Positions 1 through 11,178 of a stretch of DNA of 64,000 nucleotides are shown piece by piece. This stretch comes from an uncultured Lachnospiraceae bacterium (GTDB lineage: Bacteria > Bacillota > Clostridia > Lachnospirales > Lachnospiraceae), in NCBI GenBank assembly GCA_934385475.1, contig CAKRPS010000005.1, positions 23,998 through 87,997 on the forward strand, written 5' to 3'. Numbering within the stretch: the stretch's first letter is position 1; the number at the start of each line of letters is the position of its first letter. A program made the position numbers and the translations under genes. The notes below the pieces were generated by a model, which did no database searches, was not told the origin of the DNA, and saw only the letters and a list, made by a program, of their open reading frames with translations.

Positions 1-1
1 G

Positions 2-337
2 TTGATGTCATTTGTACTGATCCATTACAACGAATTCAAATATCAGAAGCTGAAGGGTGTTATTCAGGGATTGTGTGATCCATGGCCAATCTGGGCACCT
101 ATCAATATCATCGGTAATATAGCAGTTCCGATTTCGTTATCGCTGCGTCTGTTTGCGAATATTCTTTCGGGTACTGTTATGATGGCGCTGGTATATGGAC
201 TGCTTTCCAAGATTGCGATCATCTGGCCGGCAGCACTGCATGTTTACTTCGACTTGTTTTCCGGAGCAATCCAGACATACGTATTCTGTATGCTGACCAT
301 GACGTACATCACAAATGCCTGCACAACAGACGAATAG
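2..337 (+). CDS. atpB: ATP synthase F0 subunit a, C-terminal part (gene starts before the window)
   Basis: This is the C-terminal 111 residues of the membrane a subunit, which forms the ion half-channels against the c-ring. The segment SLSLRLFANILSG carries the essential arginine of the family's fourth transmembrane helix. Two further hydrophobic helices follow (around residues 55-75 and 80-105), ending in the conserved QTYVFCMLTMTYI pattern. The reading frame is open to the left edge, so the first codons in the window are not a start. It leads the run atpB-E-F-H-A-G-D-C on the same strand, the standard F-type operon order, with atpE starting 66 bases downstream. Partial only because of the window edge. 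Confidence 0.95.
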   Translation: MMSFVLIHYNEFKYQKLKGVIQGLCDPWPIWAPINIIGNIAVPISLSLRLFANILSGTVMMALVYGLLSKIAIIWPAALHVYFDLFSGAIQTYVFCMLTMTYITNACTTDE

Positions 338-661
<324 letters not shown>

Positions 662-701
662 TAAGCCTCTGGCAAAATAGAGAAGAAAGGAGGCTAAAAA
701 C

Positions 702-1262
702 TTGAATACAGTAGCTACAGGTCTGGTACTGGCCACTGCGGAAATGGAGCCTCGTCTGTTTGATCTGGATTTCCAGCTTCTGGCGGATACATCATTGATG
801 ATCATTGCGGTATTTGCACTTTTCCTGGTTGCATCCCATCTGCTTTTCAATCCGGTCAGAGATATGCTGGAGAAGAGACAGGAGAAGATCAAGACAGAGC
901 TGGACAGTGCGGCATCCGATATGGAGAATGCAAGAGTACTCAGGGAAGAGTACGAGGCCAGGTTAAAGGATATCAACAAGGAGGCAGAGACAATTCTGGC
1001 AGAGGCCAGAAAAAAGGCTCTTGCCAATGAAAACAAGATCGTTGCTGATGCCAAAGAAGAAGCTGCACGTATTATCGAAAGAGCCAATACGGAAGCAGAA
1101 CTGGAAAAGAAAAAAGCGGTCGATGATATGAAGCGTGAGATGGTAGTTCTGGCATCCATGATGGCCGGAAAAGTTGTGAATGCCGCAATCGATACGACAG
1201 TACAGGACAGTCTCATTGAGGAAACATTGAAAGAAATAGGTGAGGATACATGGCTAAGCTAA
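702..1262 (+). CDS. atpF: ATP synthase F0 subunit b
   Basis: This 186-residue b subunit is the peripheral stalk linking the a subunit to F1. A hydrophobic helix lies at about residues 28-48 (LLADTSLMIIAVFALFLVAS). It is followed by a long charged, alanine-rich coiled coil (about 55-160), as expected for the dimeric stalk. The start is TTG at 702, chosen because AAAGGAGG lies just upstream and no better ATG is near. Its 3' end overlaps the start of atpH by 13 bases, which suggests translational coupling. Family length is normal (about 160-190). Confidence 0.95.
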   Translation: MNTVATGLVLATAEMEPRLFDLDFQLLADTSLMIIAVFALFLVASHLLFNPVRDMLEKRQEKIKTELDSAASDMENARVLREEYEARLKDINKEAETILAEARKKALANENKIVADAKEEAARIIERANTEAELEKKKAVDDMKREMVVLASMMAGKVVNAAIDTTVQDSLIEETLKEIGEDTWLS

Positions 1263-1795
1263 TTTCAAAGACCTATGGCGATGCTCTGTTTGAGCTTGCC
1301 GTGGAAGAAGAGAAAGTTGATGTATTATCAGAAGAAATTCTGGAGGTCAAAAAAGTTCTGGACGAAAATCAGGAATTTGGCCGCTTGATGAATCACCCAA
1401 AGATCATCAAGGAAGAGAAGATCCAGTTGGCACAGCAGGTGTTCGCAGACAGGATTTCCAAAGAGATTATGGGATTTCTCACCATTATCATTTCCAAGGA
1501 TCGTTACAGAAATATCGATGAGATTCTGGATTACTTCCTTGCAGAGGTCAAGAAGTATAAGGGAATTGGAGTTGCGACTGTGACGACGGCGGTTCCGTTG
1601 AAGGAAGAACAGCGTAAGAGCGTGGAAAAGAAACTTTTGGAAACAACGGAATACAAGTCAATGGAAATGCACTATGAGACGGATGCCTCTCTGATCGGAG
1701 GAATGATCATCCGAATCGGAGACAGAGTAGTGGATAGCAGTATCCGTACGAAACTGACGGAGCTGGAGAGAACACTTCTGAAGGTGCAGGTCTGA
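1250..1795 (+). CDS. atpH: ATP synthase F1 subunit delta
   Basis: This 181-residue delta (OSCP-type) subunit caps F1 and binds the b-subunit stalk. The N-terminus AKLISKTYGDALFELA is the family's first helix. The C-terminal LIGGMIIRIGDRVVDSSIRTKL is the highly conserved end motif. The ATG at 1250 lies inside the end of atpF, a typical coupled overlap. A gap of about 55 bases with a ribosome binding site (AAAGGTG) follows before atpA. Length and motifs are ordinary. Confidence 0.95.
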   Translation: MAKLISKTYGDALFELAVEEEKVDVLSEEILEVKKVLDENQEFGRLMNHPKIIKEEKIQLAQQVFADRISKEIMGFLTIIISKDRYRNIDEILDYFLAEVKKYKGIGVATVTTAVPLKEEQRKSVEKKLLETTEYKSMEMHYETDASLIGGMIIRIGDRVVDSSIRTKLTELERTLLKVQV

Positions 1796-1819
1796 AGGCC
1801 TGACGAAAGAAAGATGTAA

Positions 1820-3355
<1,536 letters not shown>

Positions 3356-3378
3356 GAAAGAAAGTAGAAGGTGACGCT

Positions 3379-4236
3379 ATGGCCTCAATGAGAGACATAA
3401 AAAGGCGTAAAGGCAGTATACAGAGCACGCAGCAGATTACAAAGGCAATGAAGCTTGTCTCTACTGTAAAGCTGCAACGTGCAAAGCAGAGGGCTGAGGA
3501 ATCCAAGGCTTACTTTAACTGTATGTATGAAACTGTGACTTCTATGCTTGCGAGGACAGCCAATCTGGATCATCCGTATTTGAAAGCGGGAGCATCCGAT
3601 AAGAAAGCTGTCATTGTAATCACATCCAATCGTGGGCTTGCAGGAGGATATAACTCCAACATTGTAAAATTGATCACAAGAGGAGAATTCCGCAAGGAAG
3701 ATCTCAAGATCTATGCGATTGGTAAGAAGGGAAAAGATTCATTGCAGAAGAGTGGATATGATGTTGTGGAGGAAGATCCCAGCATTATTGAGGACCCATC
3801 CTATATGGATGCAATGGTCTTGGGAAAGAAGCTGCTTGACTCCTTTGCGGCTGGAGAAATCGGTGAAATCTATCTGGCTTATACCGGATTTAAAAACACG
3901 GTAGTACATGAGCCGAAGCTTCTGAAGCTGCTTCCGGTAGAACCGGCGGCAGAGAAAGCGGAAGAATCGGGAGATAAGGCTTTGATGAACTTTGAACCCG
4001 ATGACGATGAAGCGCTTGATCTTATCATACCCAAATATGTGACCAGTCTCATTTATGGCGGCCTTGTAGAGGCAGTTGCCAGTGAGAACGGTGCGAGAAT
4101 GCAGGCGATGGATTCCGCTACAAGCAATGCGGAAGAAATGATAGATGATTTATCACTGATGTACAATAGAGCTCGTCAGGGCTCCATTACGCAGGAATTA
4201 ACAGAAATTATAGCAGGAGCGAATGCTATATCTTAA
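3379..4236 (+). CDS. atpG: ATP synthase F1 subunit gamma
   Basis: This 285-residue gamma subunit is the central rotor shaft. The N-terminal helix shows the conserved MRDIKRRKGSIQSTQQITKA and VSTVKLQRA. The C-terminal helix shows ARMQAMDSATSNAEEMI and the terminal RQGSITQELTEIIAGANA, which together form the coiled coil inserted into the hexamer. A ribosome binding site (AGAAGGTGACGCT) precedes the start. An acidic insert around residues 185-210 (PAAEKAEESGDKA) lies in the variable globular region. Part of the atp operon. Confidence 0.96.
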   Translation: MASMRDIKRRKGSIQSTQQITKAMKLVSTVKLQRAKQRAEESKAYFNCMYETVTSMLARTANLDHPYLKAGASDKKAVIVITSNRGLAGGYNSNIVKLITRGEFRKEDLKIYAIGKKGKDSLQKSGYDVVEEDPSIIEDPSYMDAMVLGKKLLDSFAAGEIGEIYLAYTGFKNTVVHEPKLLKLLPVEPAAEKAEESGDKALMNFEPDDDEALDLIIPKYVTSLIYGGLVEAVASENGARMQAMDSATSNAEEMIDDLSLMYNRARQGSITQELTEIIAGANAIS

Positions 4237-4241
4237 ATTAA

Positions 4242-5666
<1,425 letters not shown>

Positions 5667-5707
5667 CACGCGTAACGAAACGTATTGGGAAAAGGAGCAG
5701 GTAATAG

Positions 5708-6115
5708 ATGGCGGATGATAGAAATTTTACTCTGAAAATAATAACTCCGGATCGCATCTTTTATGAGGAGCAGGTGTCAATGGTAGAGTTCAATACCGTT
5801 GAGGGAGAGGTTGGTATTTATAAGGATCATATACCGATGACGATGATTATTGCACCGGGTATCCTGACGATCACAAGAGATGAAGAAGTCCGCAATGCGG
5901 CGCTTCATGCGGGATTTGCAGAGGTTCTGCCGGATAAGATAACAATTCTTGCCGAGATTATTGAGTGGCCGGAGGAGATCGATCTGGCCCGCGCAGAGGA
6001 ATCCAGAACACGTGCAGAGGGACGTATTAAGGAACACGCTCCCGGAACGGATATGGATCGGGCAGAGCTGTCATTAAAGAGAGCTGTGGCACGAATTGAA
6101 GTGGTAAAAGAATGA
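5708..6115 (+). CDS. atpC: ATP synthase F1 subunit epsilon
   Basis: This 135-residue epsilon subunit binds gamma, couples rotation and inhibits ATP hydrolysis. The N-terminal beta-sandwich shows the usual ITPDRIFYEEQVSMVEFNTV and GEVGIYKDHIPM patterns. The helical hairpin follows from about residue 85 (IDLARAEESRTRAEGRI). It is the last atp gene; a strong intrinsic terminator begins about 30 bases after its stop. Confidence 0.95.
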   Translation: MADDRNFTLKIITPDRIFYEEQVSMVEFNTVEGEVGIYKDHIPMTMIIAPGILTITRDEEVRNAALHAGFAEVLPDKITILAEIIEWPEEIDLARAEESRTRAEGRIKEHAPGTDMDRAELSLKRAVARIEVVKE

Positions 6116-6146
6116 CTGCAATAGCACGCGACATATTATATCAGAA

Positions 6147-6173
6147 AAAAAGAGCGGAGTTTCCGCTCTTTTT
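6147..6173 (+). terminator. Intrinsic terminator of the atp operon
   Basis: A perfect 12-bp stem AAAAAGAGCGGA / TCCGCTCTTTTT with a 3-base loop lies 31 bases after the atpC stop. The 3' arm ends in a T run. Being A-rich on one side and T-rich on the other, it could work in both directions. Confidence 0.93.
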
Positions 6174-6304
6174 CTATGTTATGGCGACGAGGAAATTGCT
6201 TGTAAGTTCTGGGAAGAAAGTTTGCCCGCCGGAGAAAACTTTTATTGTGGGGGTGCATAAGATAATGTAAAAAGTAGAAGCAAAGCGCGGAAGTGAGGAT
6301 TTCT

Positions 6305-6739
6305 ATGGAACGTCCGAGAATTTTACCTTTTTATATGACTTATCCGCTTCCCTTATATTATCAGCAGGAAGACAGCGTAACAAGAGATTTGGAGTATCTG
6401 CAGCAGATGTATCCGGAAGAAGCGAAACGGTATCAGAAAATAATAGCAGACATTCTGGACCACATAGATTATGAAGGGAGCATGATTTATGATGAATATC
6501 CCGATAAATGGCAGATTTATCGACTGACACAGATCGTCACAGACAAAATAAAAAGACAGGAAGAGGAAAATGCTGTAAAATCAGATAAGGATGCAGAAAG
6601 CAGTCAGGACAAAGAGGCGGCAGGCACAGAGGGAATGATCAGAGACTGGAAGCAAATGGAAGATTTTATACAGATACTGCTTTCCTACGAGATTTATCGA
6701 AGACGCCACACAAACCACAACGGGATTTTAAAGTTTTAG
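6305..6739 (+). CDS. Conserved hypothetical protein of Lachnospiraceae type
   Basis: This 144-residue soluble protein has an N-terminus rich in Pro and Tyr (ERPRILPFYMTYPLPLYY). A helical segment (DLEYLQQMYPEEAKRYQKIIADILDHIDYEGSMIYDEYPD) follows, then a charged, low-complexity linker (about 95-115) and a final helix. I recognise the pattern as a short hypothetical protein found in this bacterial family, with no function I can name. The ATG at 6305 is chosen because AAGTGAGGA lies 5 bases upstream. A GTG 12 bases earlier falls inside that ribosome binding site and is not credible. It stands alone between the atp terminator and a methyltransferase gene. Confidence 0.75.
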   Translation: MERPRILPFYMTYPLPLYYQQEDSVTRDLEYLQQMYPEEAKRYQKIIADILDHIDYEGSMIYDEYPDKWQIYRLTQIVTDKIKRQEEENAVKSDKDAESSQDKEAAGTEGMIRDWKQMEDFIQILLSYEIYRRRHTNHNGILKF

Positions 6740-6825
6740 TTGAGGTTTGGCGGTAATCTGATTACAATAAAAATGTATTGGTGGCAGGATAATGGAATAA
6801 ACTGGAAGGGTACGGTTATTACGAC

Positions 6826-8010
6826 ATGGATATACAAATGGAGAATTTATTAAATGAAGCATTGGATTTTGACCTCTACCAGATGGTCATAAGTAATCCA
6901 CGTCGGAAAGATGGTATCAGCAAAATTAAAATAAGACCTGTTATTTTAAAAGAAGAGCTTGTTTTTCAGGAGACTGCCTATGAGGGAACCAAGGTCTTTC
7001 ATAAAAATTACGAAAAAGGGGACATTGTGGAGCGCATTCTGAAAGCAATGGAAGGTGAGTTCGGACAATGCGACATAGAACATAGGAGAATGAGGGCAAC
7101 GATCCTGTGCAGCAAAAAGGGAAAGGTGACAATCCGGTGCCGCAGGCTTGAACAGGAAAAACAGCCCCCGGTGCTATTGACACACAACAGAGTAAAAAAG
7201 TATCTCCTGAAGGAAGGTATTCCGGTCCCGTTTCTGATCGATCTGGGAGTACAGACGCCTGAAGGACAGATTGTGCGGGCGCGATATGATAAGTTTAAAC
7301 AGATTAACCGCTTTCTGGAATTTATTGAGGATATTCTGCCAACACTTTCAAGAGAGAGGACTGTACAGATCATTGATTTTGGCTGTGGAAAATCTTATCT
7401 GACATTTGCCATGTACTATTATCTGCACGAACTCCAGAAATATGATGTGGAGATCACGGGACTTGACCTGAAGGAAGACGTGATCGAAAACTGTAATGAA
7501 CTGAGCAGAAAGTATGGCTATGAGAAGCTGAAATTTGAAAAGGGAAATATTGCAGATTATCAGGGGAAAGACCAGGTTGATATGGTTGTGACCTTACATG
7601 CCTGCGATACGGCTACAGACTATGCACTGGAAAAGGCAGTAAAGTGGAACGCCAGAGTCATTCTTTCCGTGCCCTGCTGTCAGCATGAGGTAAACAGACA
7701 GATCAGGAACGAGGAACTGGAGCCTGTCCTGCGGTATGGAATTGTTAAGGAAAGAATTGCGGCGCTTGTAACAGATGCACTTCGTGCCGATATGCTGGAG
7801 ATGATGGGATATGAGACTGATATTCTGGAGTTTATCAATATGTCGCATACTCCCAAGAATCTGTTGATCCGGGCAGTGAAGAAGGAAAACTGTGCCGGCT
7901 CCAGAGAGGAGCAAAAGAAGCAGGATGCGGCACAGGATGTTCAGAAGGTAATGGAGTATCTGCATATTGACCCGACTCTGTCAAGATTGCTTCGGGAAAA
8001 TATGCAGTGA
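6826..8010 (+). CDS. Class I SAM-dependent methyltransferase (Methyltransf_32 type)
   Basis: This 394-residue cytoplasmic protein has a C-terminal Rossmann methyltransferase fold. The SAM-binding motif IIDFGCGKSYLTFAMYYYL begins at about residue 181, with the acidic motif EITGLDLKEDVIENC after it. VTLHACDTATDYAL and SVPCCQHEVNRQI are characteristic of the GSTCD/Methyltransf_32 group. The N-terminal ~170 residues likely form a substrate domain. The substrate is unknown; family members are usually annotated only as methyltransferases. The ATG at 6826 has only a distant GGAAGGG upstream, so a start at the ATG 12 bases later is possible. The next gene starts 26 bases downstream, suggesting co-transcription. 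Confidence 0.85.
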   Translation: MDIQMENLLNEALDFDLYQMVISNPRRKDGISKIKIRPVILKEELVFQETAYEGTKVFHKNYEKGDIVERILKAMEGEFGQCDIEHRRMRATILCSKKGKVTIRCRRLEQEKQPPVLLTHNRVKKYLLKEGIPVPFLIDLGVQTPEGQIVRARYDKFKQINRFLEFIEDILPTLSRERTVQIIDFGCGKSYLTFAMYYYLHELQKYDVEITGLDLKEDVIENCNELSRKYGYEKLKFEKGNIADYQGKDQVDMVVTLHACDTATDYALEKAVKWNARVILSVPCCQHEVNRQIRNEELEPVLRYGIVKERIAALVTDALRADMLEMMGYETDILEFINMSHTPKNLLIRAVKKENCAGSREEQKKQDAAQDVQKVMEYLHIDPTLSRLLRENMQ

Positions 8011-8036
8011 CAGAATAAAGGAAACAGAGTAACAAT

Positions 8037-10580
8037 ATGAAAAAGACAGTAATTAAATGTGCCATTATTGTGGCAGTTTTTATCGCATCCCTGTTTATTT
8101 TAAGCAAAATAATGAATCAGGGAAATACAGATATGACAGTGGAGATGGGAGAGGCAAGTTTTCCGGTTGTGTCTGTCAGAGTCAACGGATATGAGATCAA
8201 CAGACTTCATGGTTATGCGGAGGCGATGGATACTGCCTATATTCGTAACTGTCTGACTCCGGTGGGAAATGATCGTAAGGTGTCGGCTGTCGTAGATACT
8301 TATGACGGAAAAATTTCCGACATGGCTTTTGAAGTGCGAAGTCTGGATGGAGAGAGACTGGTAGAGAGTACCCCGATAGAGGATTATCAGGAAGAAAATG
8401 GAAAACTCAGCTTTGACATTACCTTGAAGGACCTGATCGACTCCGATACGGAATATATGCTTGTGTTTCTTATTTCACAGGCAAATGGGGAACAGATACG
8501 TTATTATACCAGAATTCTTCAGAGCGAGAATCTGCATGCACAGGAAAAGCTCGAGTATGTTCTGGATTTCAATAATAAAACCTTTGACAAAGAGGCGGCC
8601 GGTGATTTGACAAAGTATCTGGAATCAAATGCAGAGGGAGATAATACCACTTTTCACAGGGTGACGATCCACAGCAGCTTCGATCAGGTGACGTGGGGCA
8701 ATCTCGGCGCGACGAGGGTAGAGGAACCCAAGGTGACGATCCGGGAGCTGACTTCGCAGACAGGAAACTTTCAGTTGGATTATTATGTTACAACGCGTGA
8801 GGGCAGGGAGATTACGTACTACCGTGTGAAGGAATACTACCGTGTGCGTTATACACCGGATCGAATGTATCTGCTGGACTACGAAAGAGATATGGACCAG
8901 ATCTTCGATGAGAAAGCGGAACTGTTTACCAATAATAAGATCGAGCTTGGAATTATGGGGGACGATATCGCCTTTCAGGAGAGTGATGGTGGAAATGTCT
9001 TTGCTTTTGTGGCAGCAAACAAGCTTTACAGCTATAATGTCACCGACAATAAGCTGGCAAGACTTTTTGGGTTTTATGGAAATCAGGAAGAACTTCTGGA
9101 CGACAGGTCTTCTTATGACAGACATGACATTAAGATTCTGAATGTGGACGAGACCGGTAACGTATCCTTTGCTGTGTATGGGTACATGAACAGAGGTCGT
9201 CATGAGGGACAAACGGGAATAGCGGTCTATAATTATAACAGCATGACCAATACGGTGGAAGAGCAGGTATATATTCCGTCATGGAAGTCCTATGAAATTC
9301 TGAAAAAAGATATGGAAACGCTTTCCCATGTCAACAATGCCGGAATCTTTTATTTTATGATGAATGGATGCATCTATGCGGCAGATTTGGAGAATAAGAA
9401 GTGCGATATTGTGGTAGATGGATTGACAGAAGGAGCCTATCATGTATCGGAGTCACAGGAAATGCTGGTATGGCAGGAAAACGGGGAGATGTATTCTGCA
9501 GGGGCACTGACGCTGCTGAACCTGAATACACAGAAAAAAACGACCATTCAGGCCGGATCAGATGAATATATCTCGGTGCTTGGTTTTATGGACGAGGACC
9601 TGATCTATGGACTGGCAAAGAAGGATGATGTGACATTTAACAGCATGGGTGCGGAGATCTTTCCGATGTATTGTGTGAGGATACAGAACGATCTTGGTGA
9701 GATTCTGAAAACCTATGAAAAAACGGGAGTTTTTGTGACAGGCAGTACAATAGAGCAGAACCAGATCACGCTGAAAAGAGTGGTCAGGAATGAAGAAACA
9801 CAGCAGTTTGAAGAGGAATCTGATGATCAGATCATGAGCACAGAGGAGGCTCGTGCAGGAAGCAATATTCTTAGCCCTGTCGTGACGGAAAGATACGAAA
9901 CAGTACAACAAATTGCCGTGAAAGATGAGATTGATAAAAAGGGAATGAAACAGCTTACTCCCAAAGAGGTGCTGTTTGAAGGAAACAGAACGGCTGACGT
10001 GCCGGAGTGCAAAGCAGGCGGCAAACAGTATTATGTATATGGGGAAAAAGGTCTGGAGGATATCTCTACGAAGCCTGCCGATGCGGTCAGACTGGCCTAT
10101 GAACATGCAGGGGTTGTTGTGGATGATTCGGCAGCCTACATCTGGCGCAAAGAGGTAAGAAGTACGAGAAATCAGATTATGGCGATCACAGAAGATGTCA
10201 TGTCTGAGGAGCGCAGCAGTATGGCGGTATGTCTTGATACGATCTTAAGGTATGAAGGAATTTCACAGAGCACGCAGAAAATGCTGAATCGTGGGGAGAC
10301 GGTGCTGGGAATTCTGAACCATAACCTGCAGGAAAGCAATATTCTGGATCTGACAGGGTGTAGTCTGGATTCTGTACTTTATTATGTGAATAAAGACATT
10401 CCCGTACTGGCGACGTTGCAGGACGGGAATGCGGTTCTGATTGTTGGATTTAATGAGCTGAATATTGTTGTAATGGACCCGCAGACCGGCACTCTGTATA
10501 AGAAAGGCATGAACGATTCAACACAGTGGCTGTCGGACAACGGAAACCAGTTCGTGACCTATGTAAGAAAAACGGAATAA
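8037..10580 (+). CDS. Membrane-anchored extracytoplasmic protein with degenerate C39-like C-terminal domain
   Basis: The protein has 847 residues. A single N-terminal hydrophobic helix (VIKCAIIVAVFIASLFILSKI, about 5-25) suggests a signal anchor with the rest outside the cell. The middle (about 150-620) is rich in beta-strand-like, Gly/Asp-containing segments, compatible with a beta-propeller, which is inference only. The last ~120 residues resemble a Peptidase_C39_2-like fold: a Cys in SSMAVCLDTILRY (C732), KDIPVLATLQ, then NAVLIVGFNELNIVVMDP. The position where C39-like enzymes usually have the catalytic His is Ala799, so activity is doubtful. It lies 26 bases after the methyltransferase gene and converges on queT. 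I know of no assigned function. Confidence 0.8.
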   Translation: MKKTVIKCAIIVAVFIASLFILSKIMNQGNTDMTVEMGEASFPVVSVRVNGYEINRLHGYAEAMDTAYIRNCLTPVGNDRKVSAVVDTYDGKISDMAFEVRSLDGERLVESTPIEDYQEENGKLSFDITLKDLIDSDTEYMLVFLISQANGEQIRYYTRILQSENLHAQEKLEYVLDFNNKTFDKEAAGDLTKYLESNAEGDNTTFHRVTIHSSFDQVTWGNLGATRVEEPKVTIRELTSQTGNFQLDYYVTTREGREITYYRVKEYYRVRYTPDRMYLLDYERDMDQIFDEKAELFTNNKIELGIMGDDIAFQESDGGNVFAFVAANKLYSYNVTDNKLARLFGFYGNQEELLDDRSSYDRHDIKILNVDETGNVSFAVYGYMNRGRHEGQTGIAVYNYNSMTNTVEEQVYIPSWKSYEILKKDMETLSHVNNAGIFYFMMNGCIYAADLENKKCDIVVDGLTEGAYHVSESQEMLVWQENGEMYSAGALTLLNLNTQKKTTIQAGSDEYISVLGFMDEDLIYGLAKKDDVTFNSMGAEIFPMYCVRIQNDLGEILKTYEKTGVFVTGSTIEQNQITLKRVVRNEETQQFEEESDDQIMSTEEARAGSNILSPVVTERYETVQQIAVKDEIDKKGMKQLTPKEVLFEGNRTADVPECKAGGKQYYVYGEKGLEDISTKPADAVRLAYEHAGVVVDDSAAYIWRKEVRSTRNQIMAITEDVMSEERSSMAVCLDTILRYEGISQSTQKMLNRGETVLGILNHNLQESNILDLTGCSLDSVLYYVNKDIPVLATLQDGNAVLIVGFNELNIVVMDPQTGTLYKKGMNDSTQWLSDNGNQFVTYVRKTE

Positions 10581-10589
10581 GGGGCAGCA

Positions 10590-11096
10590 TCAGGGAAAGA
10601 TGCGGCCTCGATAACGTGCAAGTATGTTTAAGAGAATCATTCCCAGGATGCCGCAGGAGATAACTTCTCCGGCTCCGACTGTGAGTGCGTAATAGCCATA
10701 GCATTGCCAGAAGGTAAAACCGTCAAGAAGAAGGCCATATCCATAGATCAATACGAGTGGGACAATCAGTGTATTGCACAAAATCGGACAGATAGGGGCA
10801 CACCATTTCCATTTGCGGAGAAAGTAGGTGCCAAGGGCGCCTAGCAGGGTAGCAAGACTTCCAAACAAAATATCAGGTAGTGCGCAGCCTGTCAGGATAT
10901 TGCTCAGCAGACAGCCGATAAATAATCCTGGAACGGCGGCAGGTGTAAAAAAGGGAAGAATCGTGAGGGCCTCTGAAAAACGAACCTGAATAGCATGGTT
11001 CGCAAGGCCGAGAGCGTTGGCCAGATAAGTGAGCACAACGTAGATAGCAGCAATCATTGCTGCCTGTGTCAGATAAACAGCGTTTTTGTTTTTCAT
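10590..11096 (-). CDS. queT: QueT-type queuosine precursor transporter (ECF S component)
   Basis: This 168-residue integral membrane protein has about five hydrophobic helices. It matches the QueT/COG4708 group: TQAAMIAAIYVVLTYLANALG at the N-terminus and VRFSEALTILPFFTPAAVPGLFIGCLLSN, the family's conserved core. QueT is thought to be the substrate-binding part of an energy-coupling-factor transporter for preQ1 or queuine. The ATG at 11096 has GGAG 10 bases upstream. A structured leader resembling a preQ1 riboswitch lies directly before it. It is the last gene of the murC-dnaD-dnaC-prs-queT series and converges with the preceding plus-strand gene, with 9 bases between them. Confidence 0.9.
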   Translation of the reverse strand: MKNKNAVYLTQAAMIAAIYVVLTYLANALGLANHAIQVRFSEALTILPFFTPAAVPGLFIGCLLSNILTGCALPDILFGSLATLLGALGTYFLRKWKWCAPICPILCNTLIVPLVLIYGYGLLLDGFTFWQCYGYYALTVGAGEVISCGILGMILLNILARYRGRIFP

Positions 11097-11099
11097 ATG

Positions 11100-11168
11100 A
11101 AATTATCTCCTTTAGTTTTGTTTTTTGACCGCTAAAAACGGCTGGGTCAGGAAGGTCTCGAACTGACC
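11100..11168 (-). promoter_or_regulatory. Candidate preQ1 riboswitch before queT
   Basis: On the minus strand a 6-bp stem GGTCAG/CTGACC (11163-11168 with 11145-11150) closes a 12-base loop that begins TTC and contains ACCTTC. After a small CCG/CGG hairpin comes the A-rich tail AAAAAACAAAACTAAAGGAG. The loop CCTT can pair with AAGG of the tail, giving the pseudoknot typical of preQ1 riboswitches and burying the ribosome binding site. A UUC at the loop start and an AAAAAAC..ACUA tail are seen in class I. The inserted hairpin is unlike class I and more like class III, so the class is uncertain. Placement before queT supports the call. Confidence 0.6.
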
Positions 11169-11178
11169 GGGAGAGCCT

